From: JALYRV01 sp036675475
GTDB lineage: Bacteria > Acidobacteriota > Vicinamibacteria > Vicinamibacterales > SCN-69-37
DNA length: 64,000 nucleotides
Assembly: GCA_036675475.1 (NCBI GenBank)
Contig: JAKFEY010000036.1
Span: 24,915-88,914, forward strand
Reading direction: 5' to 3'
Shown piece after piece: positions 1-8,366 of this stretch. The translations under genes and the position numbers were made by a program. Numbering within the stretch: the stretch's first letter is position 1; the number at the start of each line of letters is the position of its first letter. The notes below the pieces were generated by a model, which was given only the letters and a program-made list of their open reading frames with translations, was not told where the DNA came from and made no database searches.

Positions 1-733
1 TGACCGGCCGCGCGTCCCTCGCCATGGCATCGCCGGCCTGCCCGCGCATCACCCGCCACATCACCCACGCATCGTCCACCGACCTCGCGAGCGGGCCCAC
101 ATGATCGAACGACGTGGAAAGCGGCACGACGCCGGTTGCCGGCACGTCGCCGTACGCCGGCTTGAAACCGACGGTGCCGCAGAGGGCGGCGGGAATGCGA
201 ATGGAGCCGCCGGTGTCGGTGCCGACCGACGCGAAGCCGATGCCCGTCGCCACCGCCGCTGCCGAGCCGCCGCTCGATCCGCCGGCCATGCGCGAAAGAT
301 CGAGCGGGTTGCGCACCGCACCGAATGCGGAGTCCTCGCTCGTGGTGCCGAAGGCGAACTCGTGCAGGTTGGTCTTGCCGAGGCTGATGGCGCCCGCGGC
401 GCGCAGGCGCGCGGCCACGCCGGCGTCGCGCGCGGCCGGCGTATCGGGCAGCACGCGCGATCCGGCCGTGGTCACCGTGCCCGCGACGTCGATCAGATCC
501 TTGTACGAAACCGGGATGCCGTGGAGCGCGCCGCGCCAGTGCCCGCGCGCGGCGTCGGCATCGCAGCGGCGTGCGTCGGCGAGCGCGGCGTCGGGCGTGA
601 AGGTGATGAAGGCGTTGGTGGCGGCGCCGTGCCGCGCGAACGCGGCGATGGCCTCCTGCACCAGTTCGACGGCGCTCAGATGGCCGCGTCGAAGGGCCGA
701 TGACGCGTCTGCGATCGACGAAAGCTCGGACAT
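1..733 (-). CDS. Amidase (amidase-signature family), partial
   Basis: The reverse strand reads into an amidase-signature (AS) enzyme from an ATG at 733 and runs off the window with its C-terminus missing; about 244 residues are visible. AS enzymes hydrolyse amides (GatA-like or stand-alone amidases). All three parts of the Ser-cisSer-Lys triad are visible: Lys in VSYKDL (about residue 78), the glycine/serine-rich stretch GGSSGGSAAA (about 151-160), and the nucleophile Ser in GTDTGGSIR (about 177). No gatB/gatC lies alongside in the window, so a stand-alone amidase is as likely as GatA. It is divergent from the esterase gene with a gap of 44 bases that must hold both promoters. Confidence 0.9.
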   Translation of the reverse strand, partial: MSELSSIADASSALRRGHLSAVELVQEAIAAFARHGAATNAFITFTPDAALADARRCDADAARGHWRGALHGIPVSYKDLIDVAGTVTTAGSRVLPDTPAARDAGVAARLRAAGAISLGKTNLHEFAFGTTSEDSAFGAVRNPLDLSRMAGGSSGGSAAAVATGIGFASVGTDTGGSIRIPAALCGTVGFKPAYGDVPATGVVPLSTSFDHVGPLARSVDDAWVMWRVMRGQAGDAMARDARPV

Positions 734-777
734 GGCGCGTCCATTATTGAACAGGACGCCTGCGATAGACTGCGGAC

Positions 778-1557
778 GTGACGCATCTCGTGCTGCTCGC
801 TCTTCTCGCCCAGCAGACTCCGTTGACGATCGGCGACACGTTCACGATCGACTCGAAAGCACTGGGTGAGACGCGCACCATCAACGTGTACCGGCCCTCG
901 CCGTACGGCCTCGCCCCCGAGGCGCCGCTGCCGGTGCTGTACATGCCCGACGGCGGCATCCAGGAAGATTTCCTGCACGTCGCCGGGTTGCTGCAGGTGT
1001 CGTCGGGGAATGGGACGATGCGGCCGTTTCTGCTGGTGGGGATTGAGAACACCGAGCGGCGGCGCGACATGACCGGCCCGACGTCGAACGCGGAGGACAG
1101 GAAGATTGCGCCGCGCGTGGGCGGATCGGCGGCATTTCGCGCGTTCATCCGCACCGAGCTGATGCCGGCCATCAAGGCTCGCTACCGGACGACGGGCGAG
1201 ACCGCGATTATGGGCGAGTCGCTCGCGGGCCTGTTCGTGGTGGAGACGCTGCTGATCGAACCCGCGCTGTTCGACACCTACATCGCGTTCGATCCCAGTC
1301 TGTGGTGGAACGACGGCGCGCTGGTGTCACAGGCCGGGCGGCTGCCCGAAGGCCTGAAAGACACGAGGCTGTTTCTGGCCGTCAGCAGCGACGGCGATCG
1401 CGCGGATGCGGTGACGCGCTTTGCGGCGGCGCTGTCCGCCCAGAAGCCGGCGCGGATCTCGTTTACGTTCGAGCGGATGGACAAGGAAACGCACGCAACG
1501 ATCTACCATCCGGCAGCGCTGCGTGCTGTTCGAAGCCTGTTCTCTATCAGCAGATAG
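778..1557 (+). CDS. Secreted alpha/beta hydrolase, esterase (Fes/IroE-like)
   Basis: A 259-residue alpha/beta hydrolase of the esterase D / enterochelin-esterase superfamily (PF00756-like). The nucleophile elbow GESLAG places the catalytic Ser near residue 148, and a His in KETHATIYH near 239 fits the triad. The N-terminus (THLVLLALLAQQ) is short and hydrophobic, so export is possible but the signal peptide is weak. The start is GTG, immediately downstream of the divergent amidase gene. Family members cleave esters such as siderophore or phenolic esters; the substrate is not readable from sequence. No siderophore genes lie nearby. A palindromic repeat follows 23 bases after the stop. Confidence 0.85.
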   Translation: MTHLVLLALLAQQTPLTIGDTFTIDSKALGETRTINVYRPSPYGLAPEAPLPVLYMPDGGIQEDFLHVAGLLQVSSGNGTMRPFLLVGIENTERRRDMTGPTSNAEDRKIAPRVGGSAAFRAFIRTELMPAIKARYRTTGETAIMGESLAGLFVVETLLIEPALFDTYIAFDPSLWWNDGALVSQAGRLPEGLKDTRLFLAVSSDGDRADAVTRFAAALSAQKPARISFTFERMDKETHATIYHPAALRAVRSLFSISR

Positions 1558-1580
1558 CTGCTGCCACCGCGTTGATTGGT

Positions 1581-1609
1581 GGGGACAGGTGTCGAAGAGA
1601 CCTGTCCCC
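1581..1609. repeat. Palindromic dispersed repeat, GGGGACAGGT type, copy 1
   Basis: Perfect 10-bp inverted repeat GGGGACAGGT / ACCTGTCCCC around a 9-base loop. A near-identical sequence in the opposite orientation is at 37477-37505, inside the nosD reading frame. It sits between two convergent genes and could also act as a bidirectional terminator hairpin, although no T tract follows. Confidence 0.75.
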
Positions 1610-1651
1610 ATCAGGGGTGTGAGCAGCTTGATGTCGTACGAGACTCTCTGT

Positions 1652-2353
1652 CTAGAACCCGATCGTCGCGCGGACCGTGACCGGCACGGTGTAGAAGCTG
1701 TGCTCGATGGGCGACTTCAGTTTGTTGTAGGCGAACTTCATGGCGATCTCGACGCCGATGGGGCCGACGCTGAGGCCGCCGCCGCCCTCGCCGAAGACGC
1801 GGCCGCCGGTGCCGTGCGCGGAGTCGAGGCGGCCGACGCCGCCGATGACATACGCGTGGCTGCCGAGCCCCCAGCCGGGCGAGCGGTCGGCAAAGATGAC
1901 GCCGAGGCCGGCGTCATACGCCTTGGCATCCACCAGCTCGTACGACGACACGTTGGACGGGCCGTCGAAGCGCGCGCTGAATGAGGGCAGATTCTCGAAC
2001 GAGCCTTTCAGCATCAGCGTCGGACCCGCCGAGGAGCCGAACGGATAGACGGCCACGCCAAACCCGCGCGAGCGGCGCTTGTACTCGAGCACGTCGACCT
2101 GCGTGAGGCCGCCGTCGCCGCGGCTTTCGTAATCCCAGTCCTTGCGCTGCGACGTGCCGAGCTCGCGCCCGACGAGCTGCTCGAAGGGCGCTTCCTTCAG
2201 ATGCAGCGGCATCATGTTGAGCCAGTCGGTGCTGACGGCGAAATACTGCTTCCGCGCCTTCGGCTTGAACTGCCGTGACGACTGCGCGGAGACTTCTGCG
2301 GAGGACGCAACCAGCAGGGCTGCGCCCAGGAGGCACACGTAAATCTTCTTCAT
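1652..2353 (-). CDS. Predicted outer-membrane beta-barrel protein, unknown function
   Basis: 233 residues. A clear Sec signal peptide (KKIYVCLLGAALLVASSAEVSAQ) is followed by alternating hydrophobic/polar strands rich in Gly, Tyr and Phe, and the chain ends in ...ATIGF. A terminal Phe is typical of Gram-negative outer-membrane barrels inserted by BamA. I do not recognise a named family. It is convergent with the esterase gene and divergent from the alcohol dehydrogenase gene. Nothing in the neighbourhood fixes its role. Confidence 0.7.
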   Translation of the reverse strand: MKKIYVCLLGAALLVASSAEVSAQSSRQFKPKARKQYFAVSTDWLNMMPLHLKEAPFEQLVGRELGTSQRKDWDYESRGDGGLTQVDVLEYKRRSRGFGVAVYPFGSSAGPTLMLKGSFENLPSFSARFDGPSNVSSYELVDAKAYDAGLGVIFADRSPGWGLGSHAYVIGGVGRLDSAHGTGGRVFGEGGGGLSVGPIGVEIAMKFAYNKLKSPIEHSFYTVPVTVRATIGF

Positions 2354-2433
2354 TTGTGTGGAAGCTGCCGGGGAGCAGGTTCACTGCACGTTATTGCTGA
2401 GATAAGCTGTCGCCGGAGACTGGATTTTACCAC

Positions 2434-3534
2434 GTGTCACACCCGATTCTTGCTGCCGTCATGACGGCGCCGCGCGCGCCGATTGAAGTGCGCGAGTTCC
2501 GCGCACCTCAGCTGGCCGAGGGCTCCGCGCTGCTGCGCACGTCCTTCTCCGAAGTCTGCGGCACCGACGTGCATCTATGGCACGGGCGGCTCGCCGGCGT
2601 GCCCTATCCGATCATTCCCGGCCACGTCACGGCGGGCGTGCTCGAGCAGGCGCGCGGCCAGGCCGTGGCGATCGACGGCACCCGAATTCATGAAGGCGAT
2701 CGCGTGGTGTTTTTCGACGTGCATCGCACGTGCGGCCGCTGCATGGCGTGCACGGTCAACCGCACGCCCACGCGCTGCGCGTCGCGCCGCGTCTATGGCA
2801 TCACCGATTCGGCGGCCGAGGGGCTGTTCGGCGGATGGTCGCAGGCGGTGTATCTGGAGCCGGGCGTGGTGCTCGCGAAGCTGCCCGACCGCGTGACGTT
2901 CGAGGATTACATCGGCGGCGGATGCGGACTGCTCACCGCCGTACACGGCATCGAGCGCGCGTCGATCCAGCTTGGCGACACGGTTGTCGTGCAGGGCACC
3001 GGCGCCGTCGGCCTGAGCCTGATCGCGCTCGCGCGCATTGCCGGCGCGGGCACGATCATCGCCATCGGCGCGCCGCCGGATCGGCTGGCGATGGCCGCGC
3101 GCATGGGCGCCGACGTCACGCTCGATCTGGATCGCACGCCACCCGACGAGCGGCGGCAGCGCGTGTCGGACCTCACCGGCGGCCAGCTGGCCGACGTCGT
3201 AATCGAAGCGGCCGGATCCGCCGCCGCCATCGAAGAAGGCCCGAACCTCGCGCGCAACGGCGGCCGCTACGTGATCGTCGGCCACTACACGAACGTCGGC
3301 GACAGCCGCCTCAACGCGCACGAACAGATCAACCGCAAGCATCTCGAGATTCGCGGATGCTGGGGCAGCGAAGCCGGACACTTCCTGCGCGCGCTCCGCA
3401 TCCTCGAGTGCCACGCGCGCCACGTGCCGTGGCACGCGATCGGCGCGAAGACCTACAGCCTGCACGAGCTCAACGAAGCCCTCGCCGAAGCCGAGGCCCT
3501 CACGGTCCTCAAGGCCCTCGTCAAACCGAACTAG
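2434..3534 (+). CDS. Zinc-dependent alcohol dehydrogenase (MDR family)
   Basis: A 366-residue medium-chain dehydrogenase/reductase. Catalytic zinc ligands are visible as Cys42 in EVCGTDVH and His64 in IPGH. The structural-zinc lobe has Cys100, Cys103, Cys106 and Cys115 (TCGRCMAC...RC). The Rossmann nucleotide site is VVVQGTGAVGLSLIALAR (about 190-207). The length is normal for the family. The enzyme should oxidise an alcohol or polyol with NAD(P)+; the substrate cannot be named. The start is GTG at 2434, and no in-frame ATG precedes the conserved N-terminus. It is followed by a long inverted-repeat region, not by a co-transcribed gene. Confidence 0.88.
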   Translation: MSHPILAAVMTAPRAPIEVREFRAPQLAEGSALLRTSFSEVCGTDVHLWHGRLAGVPYPIIPGHVTAGVLEQARGQAVAIDGTRIHEGDRVVFFDVHRTCGRCMACTVNRTPTRCASRRVYGITDSAAEGLFGGWSQAVYLEPGVVLAKLPDRVTFEDYIGGGCGLLTAVHGIERASIQLGDTVVVQGTGAVGLSLIALARIAGAGTIIAIGAPPDRLAMAARMGADVTLDLDRTPPDERRQRVSDLTGGQLADVVIEAAGSAAAIEEGPNLARNGGRYVIVGHYTNVGDSRLNAHEQINRKHLEIRGCWGSEAGHFLRALRILECHARHVPWHAIGAKTYSLHELNEALAEAEALTVLKALVKPN

Positions 3535-3571
3535 CGCGGCGCTCGGACGGAGTCGTGTCTGGCGCAGCGGG

Positions 3572-3716
3572 CGTGAGCGAGACGCTCGCGGGAGCCCGAT
3601 GCGTTGCGCAGCGCCGCTATGGTGGCGGTCGCTCGCTCACGCCGAACGCGAGGTATTTCCGCCCGCCTCCTCCGCGTTCTGATCAAGTCGGCGGGCAGAA
3701 ACACCTCGCATTCGGC
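3572..3716. repeat. Nested inverted repeats in the adh-dsbA gap
   Basis: Two inverted repeats overlap. CGTGAGCGAG (3572-3581) pairs perfectly with CTCGCTCACG (3632-3641). A second pair has 27-base arms at 3641-3667 and 3690-3716 that match at 24 of 27 positions, with core GCGAGGT.TTTC.GCCCGCC. The stretch lies between convergent genes and encodes nothing convincing. It could fold into a strong bidirectional hairpin and has the look of an immobile palindromic repeat; no second copy is seen in the window. Confidence 0.6.
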
Positions 3717-3736
3717 CACGCTCGCGCGGGCGCGCG

Positions 3737-4471
3737 TCAGCGCGGCGCGAGCAGGGCGTCGATGACCTGCTTCATCTGCTCGAACGGCACGGCCCCGCGG
3801 ATGGAGCGGATGATGCGGAAGGAGCCGCTGGCGTCGGCGACGCCGAGATACATCTGCGGCGTGCCGTCGGCCCCGAGCTGCGTGGCGCGGTCCACGCTGG
3901 CGCGCACCGGCGCCTGCATGCGGCCGCTGTCGAGGCACGCGTCGAACGTCGCGCGATCGAGGCCGACCTCCGACGCGAGCTGCTTCAGCCGATCGACGCC
4001 GTGCGTGCCGGCGGGCGAAAACAGCCGCTGGTGCATGTCCCAGAACTTGCCCTGCTCGCCGCTGCAGCGCGCGGCTTCGTGCGCCTTCAGCGCGGCCGGG
4101 TGCAGCTGATCGATCGGAAAGTCCATGAAGACGTAGCGCAGCTTGCCCGTGGAGATGTACTCGCGCTCGAGCTCCGGCATCGTCTGCGTGAAGTGCCGGA
4201 TGCAGAAGGGGCACTCGTAGTCGGAGAACTCGACCAGCACGAGCGGCGCGTCGGCCCGGCCGCGCGACGGCGCCGTGCCGAGCGAGAGCGACGCGGAGCG
4301 CACGCCCATGGCCTGCTGCAGGCGGCGCAGCTCCTCGGCGAGTTGCGCCTGTTGCAGCTTCAACGCCTCGACTTCACGCCGCAGCGTTTCGACCTCCTGG
4401 CCTTGCGCGCAGGCCGGCGCGGCCAGGGCAAGCGCAATCGCGGCCACGGCGGGAATGAGTCTCAGACGCAT
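3737..4471 (-). CDS. Secreted DsbA-family thioredoxin-fold protein
   Basis: 244 residues. The signal peptide (RLRLIPAVAAIALALAAPACA, possibly lipoprotein-type at the Cys) is followed by a coiled-coil segment (about 25-55) and a DsbA-like domain. The redox motif is ECPFC (Cys87 and Cys90), and the cis-proline loop is GTPQMYL near residue 208. It is expected to act on protein thiols in the periplasm as an oxidase or disulfide isomerase. The coiled coil suggests dimerisation, as in DsbC/ScsC-type isomerases, but that is inference. No dsbB-like gene is adjacent. Confidence 0.85.
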   Translation of the reverse strand: MRLRLIPAVAAIALALAAPACAQGQEVETLRREVEALKLQQAQLAEELRRLQQAMGVRSASLSLGTAPSRGRADAPLVLVEFSDYECPFCIRHFTQTMPELEREYISTGKLRYVFMDFPIDQLHPAALKAHEAARCSGEQGKFWDMHQRLFSPAGTHGVDRLKQLASEVGLDRATFDACLDSGRMQAPVRASVDRATQLGADGTPQMYLGVADASGSFRIIRSIRGAVPFEQMKQVIDALLAPR

Positions 4472-4498
4472 CGAGCGATCCTATCAGGCATGCTTGGA

Positions 4499-4588
4499 CG
4501 GAGACACACTTGACTCGCCGTGGTAGTCGGGCGCCTCGCCCGTCACAGCGCTCGGCAGGCTACCACGGCAAGTCAAGTGGTTTCCGGG
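4499..4588. repeat. Palindromic repeat family, copy A
   Basis: Outer arms are CACTTGACTCGCCGTGGTAG (4507-4526) and CTACCACGGCAAGTCAAGTG (4560-4579), with one mismatch, enclosing about 33 GC-rich bases. Related copies lie at 17641-17735 and 23258-23343. The inner part (GCGCCTCG...CAGCGCTCGGCAGGC) is also shared with the 23258 copy, so the whole unit is conserved, not only the arms. The stop codon of the AhpD-like gene lies inside the right arm. Confidence 0.85.
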
Positions 4589-4959
4589 ACTGTGTGTGGC
4601 GGTCCGGCCTGGCCGCCGGCGATGCCTTCGACCTCGTCGAGCGTCGCCACCGCCCGGCGCAGATGCGGAATCGTGATCGAGCCGCCGACAACCAGCCCGA
4701 TGTTGAAGGCGTCGAGAAACTCGGCGCGGGTCACGCCTTCTTCCTTGCAGCGAATGACGTGATACGTCACGCAGTCGTCGCAGCGCAGCACGAGCGACGC
4801 CACGAGGCCGAGCAGCTCCTTCGTCTTCACCGGCAGCGCGCCGCGTTCGTACGCGCGCGTGTCGAGCGCGAAAAACCGCTTGATCTCGAGGTTGTCGCTC
4901 TCGAGAATGCGCGCGTTCATCGTTTCGCGGAATTTCCGGAAGTCCTCGAGTGATCTCAT
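4573..4959 (-). CDS. Carboxymuconolactone decarboxylase / AhpD-like protein
   Basis: 128 residues with the CMD/AhpD signature LRCDDCVTYH: Cys60, Cys63 and His67, the CxxC-x3-H redox centre. AhpD-type proteins are peroxidase/reductase partners with an all-helical fold. The start ATG overlaps the stop of the upstream Rossmann-fold gene (ATGA at 4956-4959), so the two are translationally coupled. The last residues (…PETT) and the stop are encoded by the arm of the palindromic repeat, so the repeat appears to have supplied or replaced the original C-terminus. Confidence 0.85.
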   Translation of the reverse strand: MRSLEDFRKFRETMNARILESDNLEIKRFFALDTRAYERGALPVKTKELLGLVASLVLRCDDCVTYHVIRCKEEGVTRAEFLDAFNIGLVVGGSITIPHLRRAVATLDEVEGIAGGQAGPPHTVPETT

Positions 4960-5285
4960 AGGTCAAGAATACGTCCGCCGGGCGCCAGCTTCGCGCGCAG
5001 CTCCTCCGCGAGGTCGATGCCATGCCCGCCCGACGCCAGGATCAGCTCGAACGGCCCGGCGACCTTCCGCAGGAACAGCGCCGGCTCGCCCACCATGACG
5101 CTGACGCGCCGGGCGACGCCTTCGCGCTCGAAGTGCGCGATCGCGCGGGCCGCCGCGTGGCGGTCGCCGTCGATGCAGATCATCAGGCCGTCGGCCGGCA
5201 GGCGCTTTGCGGCGGCGAGCACGCCCTCGCGATCGCTGCGGCCGACGACGAGCACGCGGCGCGGCGTTTGTGCGGTTTGTGACAC
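4956..5285 (-). CDS. Small Rossmann-fold protein, O-methyltransferase-like
   Basis: About 109 residues from a GTG at 5285. The chain reads RRVLVVGRSDREGVLAAAKRLPADGLMICIDGD… and ends GPFELILASGGHGIDLAEELRAKLAPGGRILDL. This is the beta-alpha-beta pattern of a class I SAM methyltransferase core, with an acidic residue at the end of strand 2 and a PGGRI strand. It is much shorter than usual (about 200 residues), and motif I is altered (VGRSD instead of GxGxG), so catalytic activity is uncertain. The gene overlaps the AhpD-like gene by an ATGA and is divergent from pyk with a gap of about 30 bases. Confidence 0.6.
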   Translation of the reverse strand: MSQTAQTPRRVLVVGRSDREGVLAAAKRLPADGLMICIDGDRHAAARAIAHFEREGVARRVSVMVGEPALFLRKVAGPFELILASGGHGIDLAEELRAKLAPGGRILDL

Positions 5286-5318
5286 GGCTCCCGCGATTGT
5301 AAGCTGTGACGATTGTCG

Positions 5319-6773
5319 ATGCGCCACACCCGCATAATTGCCACACTTGGCCCGTCCACCAGCGCTCCCGACACGATCCGCGCGCTCGTCGACGCCGGCG
5401 TCGACATTTTCCGCCTCAATTTCTCGCACGGCACGCATGAGTCGCATGCCGCCCTGGTCACCAGCGTGCGCAGGGCCTCGCAGGATGCCGGACGCTTCGT
5501 CGCGATTCTGCAGGATCTGCCCGGCCCGAAAATCCGCATCGGCCGGCTGCCCGAGCCGGTGCTGCTGCTGCCGGGCGCGACCCTGCGGCTCGAACACGGC
5601 GACTTCGACGGCAACGTCTCGCGCGTGTCGGTCGCCTTCGCCGGCCTCATCCAGGCGGCGCAGCCCGGCGATCACCTGCTGGTCGACGATGGGCGCATCG
5701 AGCTGCGCGTGGTGTCGCGCGAACCGGGCGTGCTCATCACCGAAGTGCTCAACGGGGGCACGCTCACCGGCAAGAAGGGCATCAACGCGCCGGGCATTTC
5801 GCTGCCCCCGTCGGCCATCACCGAGCGCGACGCGTCGAATCTGCGCTTCGGCCTCTCGATCGGCATCGACATCGTCGCGGTGAGCTTCGTGCAGTCGGCC
5901 GATGACGTGCGCGCGGCCCGGAAGATTCTCGAGGAGGAAGGGAAGGGGCACGTGCCGATCGTCGCGAAGATTGAGCGGCCGCAGGCCCTGCTCGAGATCG
6001 ACGCGATCCTCAACGAAGCCGACGGCCTGATGGTGGCGCGCGGGGATCTCGGGCTCGAGATGCCGCTCGAGCGGGTGCCGACCGTGCAGAAGGATCTCGT
6101 GCGCCGCGCGCGGCGCGAGGGCGTGCCGGTGATTGTGGCCACGCAGGTGTTCGACTCGATGCGCGCCGAGCCGCGCCCGACACGCGCCGAGGTCAGCGAC
6201 GCCGCCAACGCCGTCGCCGACGGCGCCGACGGCATCATGCTGTCGGACGAAACGGCCGCCGGCGCGTATCCGCTGCGCGCGGTGCAGATGCTCGACGCGG
6301 TCATTCGCGAAGCCGAAGCGATGCCGGGCGGCGTCGACCGCCGCACCATGCCGGTGCTGGACGATCCGATCTTTTCATTGCACGGCCGCGCGCTCTGCGA
6401 GGCGGCCGTCACGCTCGCCACCAGCGGCGAGGCCGACGCCATCGTCGCCGTCACGCGCAACGGCAAGACGGCGCGGCTCCTCTCGGCATTCCGCCCGCGC
6501 GCGCCGATTTTCGCGGCCACGACGTTCGCGGCCACGGCAGCGCGGCTGGCCCTGCTCTGGGGCGTCACGCCGGTCCTGTGCGGCGCGGAAGGACGCGAGG
6601 GAACGGAGCGGGGCGCAGGGGGCCCCGCCGAGAGCATCGATGGTGTCCGGGATTCACTGGTCGAACGCGGGTTGCTGGCCCACGACGCCGTCGTCGTCTT
6701 CGTGCGCGTCAGCGCCGACCGCGCGCATCCGCATTCGAACTTTCTTCACCTTCAGCAGATCGGACAACCGTGA
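5319..6773 (+). CDS. pyk: Pyruvate kinase
   Basis: About 484 residues, the normal length. It opens with the family N-terminus RHTRIIATLGPSTSAPDTIRALVDAGVDIFRLNFSHG. It holds the active-site segment IVAKIERPQALLEIDAIL, with the catalytic Lys in AKIE, and the metal-binding GLMVARGDLGLEMPLERVP. The last step of glycolysis, phosphoenolpyruvate plus ADP to pyruvate plus ATP, is its expected reaction. ATG at 5319 fits the family start; a TTG two codons upstream is possible. Its stop overlaps the nhaA start (GTGA), so the two genes are probably co-transcribed. Confidence 0.95.
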   Translation: MRHTRIIATLGPSTSAPDTIRALVDAGVDIFRLNFSHGTHESHAALVTSVRRASQDAGRFVAILQDLPGPKIRIGRLPEPVLLLPGATLRLEHGDFDGNVSRVSVAFAGLIQAAQPGDHLLVDDGRIELRVVSREPGVLITEVLNGGTLTGKKGINAPGISLPPSAITERDASNLRFGLSIGIDIVAVSFVQSADDVRAARKILEEEGKGHVPIVAKIERPQALLEIDAILNEADGLMVARGDLGLEMPLERVPTVQKDLVRRARREGVPVIVATQVFDSMRAEPRPTRAEVSDAANAVADGADGIMLSDETAAGAYPLRAVQMLDAVIREAEAMPGGVDRRTMPVLDDPIFSLHGRALCEAAVTLATSGEADAIVAVTRNGKTARLLSAFRPRAPIFAATTFAATAARLALLWGVTPVLCGAEGREGTERGAGGPAESIDGVRDSLVERGLLAHDAVVVFVRVSADRAHPHSNFLHLQQIGQP

Positions 6774-7888
6774 AGCTCTGGCGCCTCGTCATCGACAACT
6801 CCCTGTTGCTGGTCGCGGGCGCGCTCGCCGCGCTCATCTGGGCAAACACGGACCTCCAGAGCTACGAGCATTACGCGCACGCCATTCATTTCGCGGTGAA
6901 CGACATCGGGATGGTGTTCTTCTTCGCGCTTGCGGCGAAGGAAGTGTTCGAGGCGACGCTCCCGGGCGGCGCGCTCGCGTCGCCGCGCAAGGCGGCCACG
7001 CCGCTGCTCGCGGCCGTCGGCGGCATGGCCGCGCCGGCGCTCATTTACATCGGCATCGTTTCGGCCACTGGCAGCCCCGAGCTCGCGCGCGGCTGGGCCA
7101 TTCCGTGCGCCACCGACATCGCGTTCTCATATCTCGCCGTCATCGCGGTATTCAATCGCACGCATCCGGCGGTGCCATTCCTGTTGCTGCTGGCCATTGC
7201 CGACGATGCGCTCGGGTTGATTGTGCTGGCGGTGTTCTATCCGAGCGGCGCGGTGTCGGCCGGCAAGCTCGTGGCGTGGCTGCTGCCGGCGATGGCATTT
7301 GCCGAACTGATGCGGCGGCGAAAGATCAAGCCGTACTGGCCGTACATTTTTGGCTGCGGTGCGCTGTCGTGGACCGGCATGTACCTGGGCGGCCTGCATC
7401 CGGCGCTCGCCTTGGTGCCGATCATCCCCCTGATGCCGCATGCCAGGCGCGATCTCGGCATGTTCGACGACCGCGAGCCCGCGCAGACCGACACGCTGAA
7501 CCGCTTCGAGCACGACTTCAAGGTGCCCGTGCAGATCATCCTGTTCTTCTTCGGCTTCGCGAACGCGGGGGTGCCGTTGTCATCGGTCGGCACGATCACC
7601 TGGGCCGTGCTGGTTGCCCTCGTCGTCGGCAAGCCGCTGGGCATTCTGGTGGCCACCGCGGTGGGACAGATGGTGGGCTTCGAGCGCGCGCCCGGCCTCG
7701 ACTACCGCGCCGTCGCGGTGCTCGGCATCGCGGCGGGCATCGGCTTCACCGTCGCGCTGTTCTTCACGACCGCCGCATTCCCCGATGGCGGCGCCACGCT
7801 CAACGCGGCCAAGATGGGCGCGCTTCTCAGCTTCGGCGCGCTGCCGCTCACGATACTGGCGGCGCGCCTGCTCGGCGTGACCCGCTGA
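6770..7888 (+). CDS. nhaA: Na+/H+ antiporter NhaA
   Basis: About 372 residues, an inner-membrane protein with some 11-12 hydrophobic segments. NhaA hallmarks are visible: the PCATDIAFSYLAV segment and LLLLAIADDALGLIVLA with the paired Asp residues that bind Na+/H+. The C-terminal AVLGIAAGIGFTVALFFTTAAF is also family-typical. It exchanges external protons for internal Na+ and supports pH and salt homeostasis. The GTG start at 6770 overlaps the pyk stop by GTGA, indicating translational coupling with pyruvate kinase, an unusual pairing. Confidence 0.93.
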   Translation: MKLWRLVIDNSLLLVAGALAALIWANTDLQSYEHYAHAIHFAVNDIGMVFFFALAAKEVFEATLPGGALASPRKAATPLLAAVGGMAAPALIYIGIVSATGSPELARGWAIPCATDIAFSYLAVIAVFNRTHPAVPFLLLLAIADDALGLIVLAVFYPSGAVSAGKLVAWLLPAMAFAELMRRRKIKPYWPYIFGCGALSWTGMYLGGLHPALALVPIIPLMPHARRDLGMFDDREPAQTDTLNRFEHDFKVPVQIILFFFGFANAGVPLSSVGTITWAVLVALVVGKPLGILVATAVGQMVGFERAPGLDYRAVAVLGIAAGIGFTVALFFTTAAFPDGGATLNAAKMGALLSFGALPLTILAARLLGVTR

Positions 7889-7909
7889 CGGCGCCACGTC
7901 TGAGCCCGG

Positions 7910-8350
7910 TCACACCGCGTGTTGTTCGGCCAGCCGTTTGAGTGCGGCGAGCGACGAGTGCCAGCCGCGCGCGATCAGTTCGTAATAACGATCCCAGCGC
8001 GGTGACGGCTCGTGGCCGCGCTGCTGCACGGTCAGCGCGCAGCCATCGCCATCCGGCGCGCAGGTGACGTGCAGGCTCATGGGGCCGATCGGGTCGCCCG
8101 ACGGCGGCAGCCACCAGCATTCCGCGACGGTGAACTCGCGCCCGTCGCGCACGTCGATCACAGTGCCGTGGAAGACACCGCCCAGCGGGCCGAGCCGGTC
8201 GTCAACCCACTCGCTGGTTTTCCACTCGACGGCATACACGCCGAGCGCGACCGGCGTGGTGACCGAGCGCACCGCCTGCCACCAGGCGGCAAGTGCGTGC
8301 GGATCGAAGAACGCCTGGAACACCGCCGCGGGCGGCGCGGCGATGGTCAT
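7910..8350 (-). CDS. SRPBCC / AHSA1-domain protein
   Basis: 146 residues. The sequence TIAAPPAAVFQAFFDPHALAAWWQ is the classic start of an AHSA1 (Hsp90 ATPase activator homologue-like) SRPBCC domain, and the C-terminal helix ARGWHSSLAALKRLAEQ closes the ligand cavity. Such proteins bind hydrophobic ligands or act in stress responses; the ligand is unknown. The ATG at 8350 lies 16 bases after the stop of the cytochrome gene on the same strand, so they may share a transcript, although no functional link is evident. Confidence 0.85.
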   Translation of the reverse strand: MTIAAPPAAVFQAFFDPHALAAWWQAVRSVTTPVALGVYAVEWKTSEWVDDRLGPLGGVFHGTVIDVRDGREFTVAECWWLPPSGDPIGPMSLHVTCAPDGDGCALTVQQRGHEPSPRWDRYYELIARGWHSSLAALKRLAEQHAV

Positions 8351-8366
8351 CGTGTGCTCGAACGCT

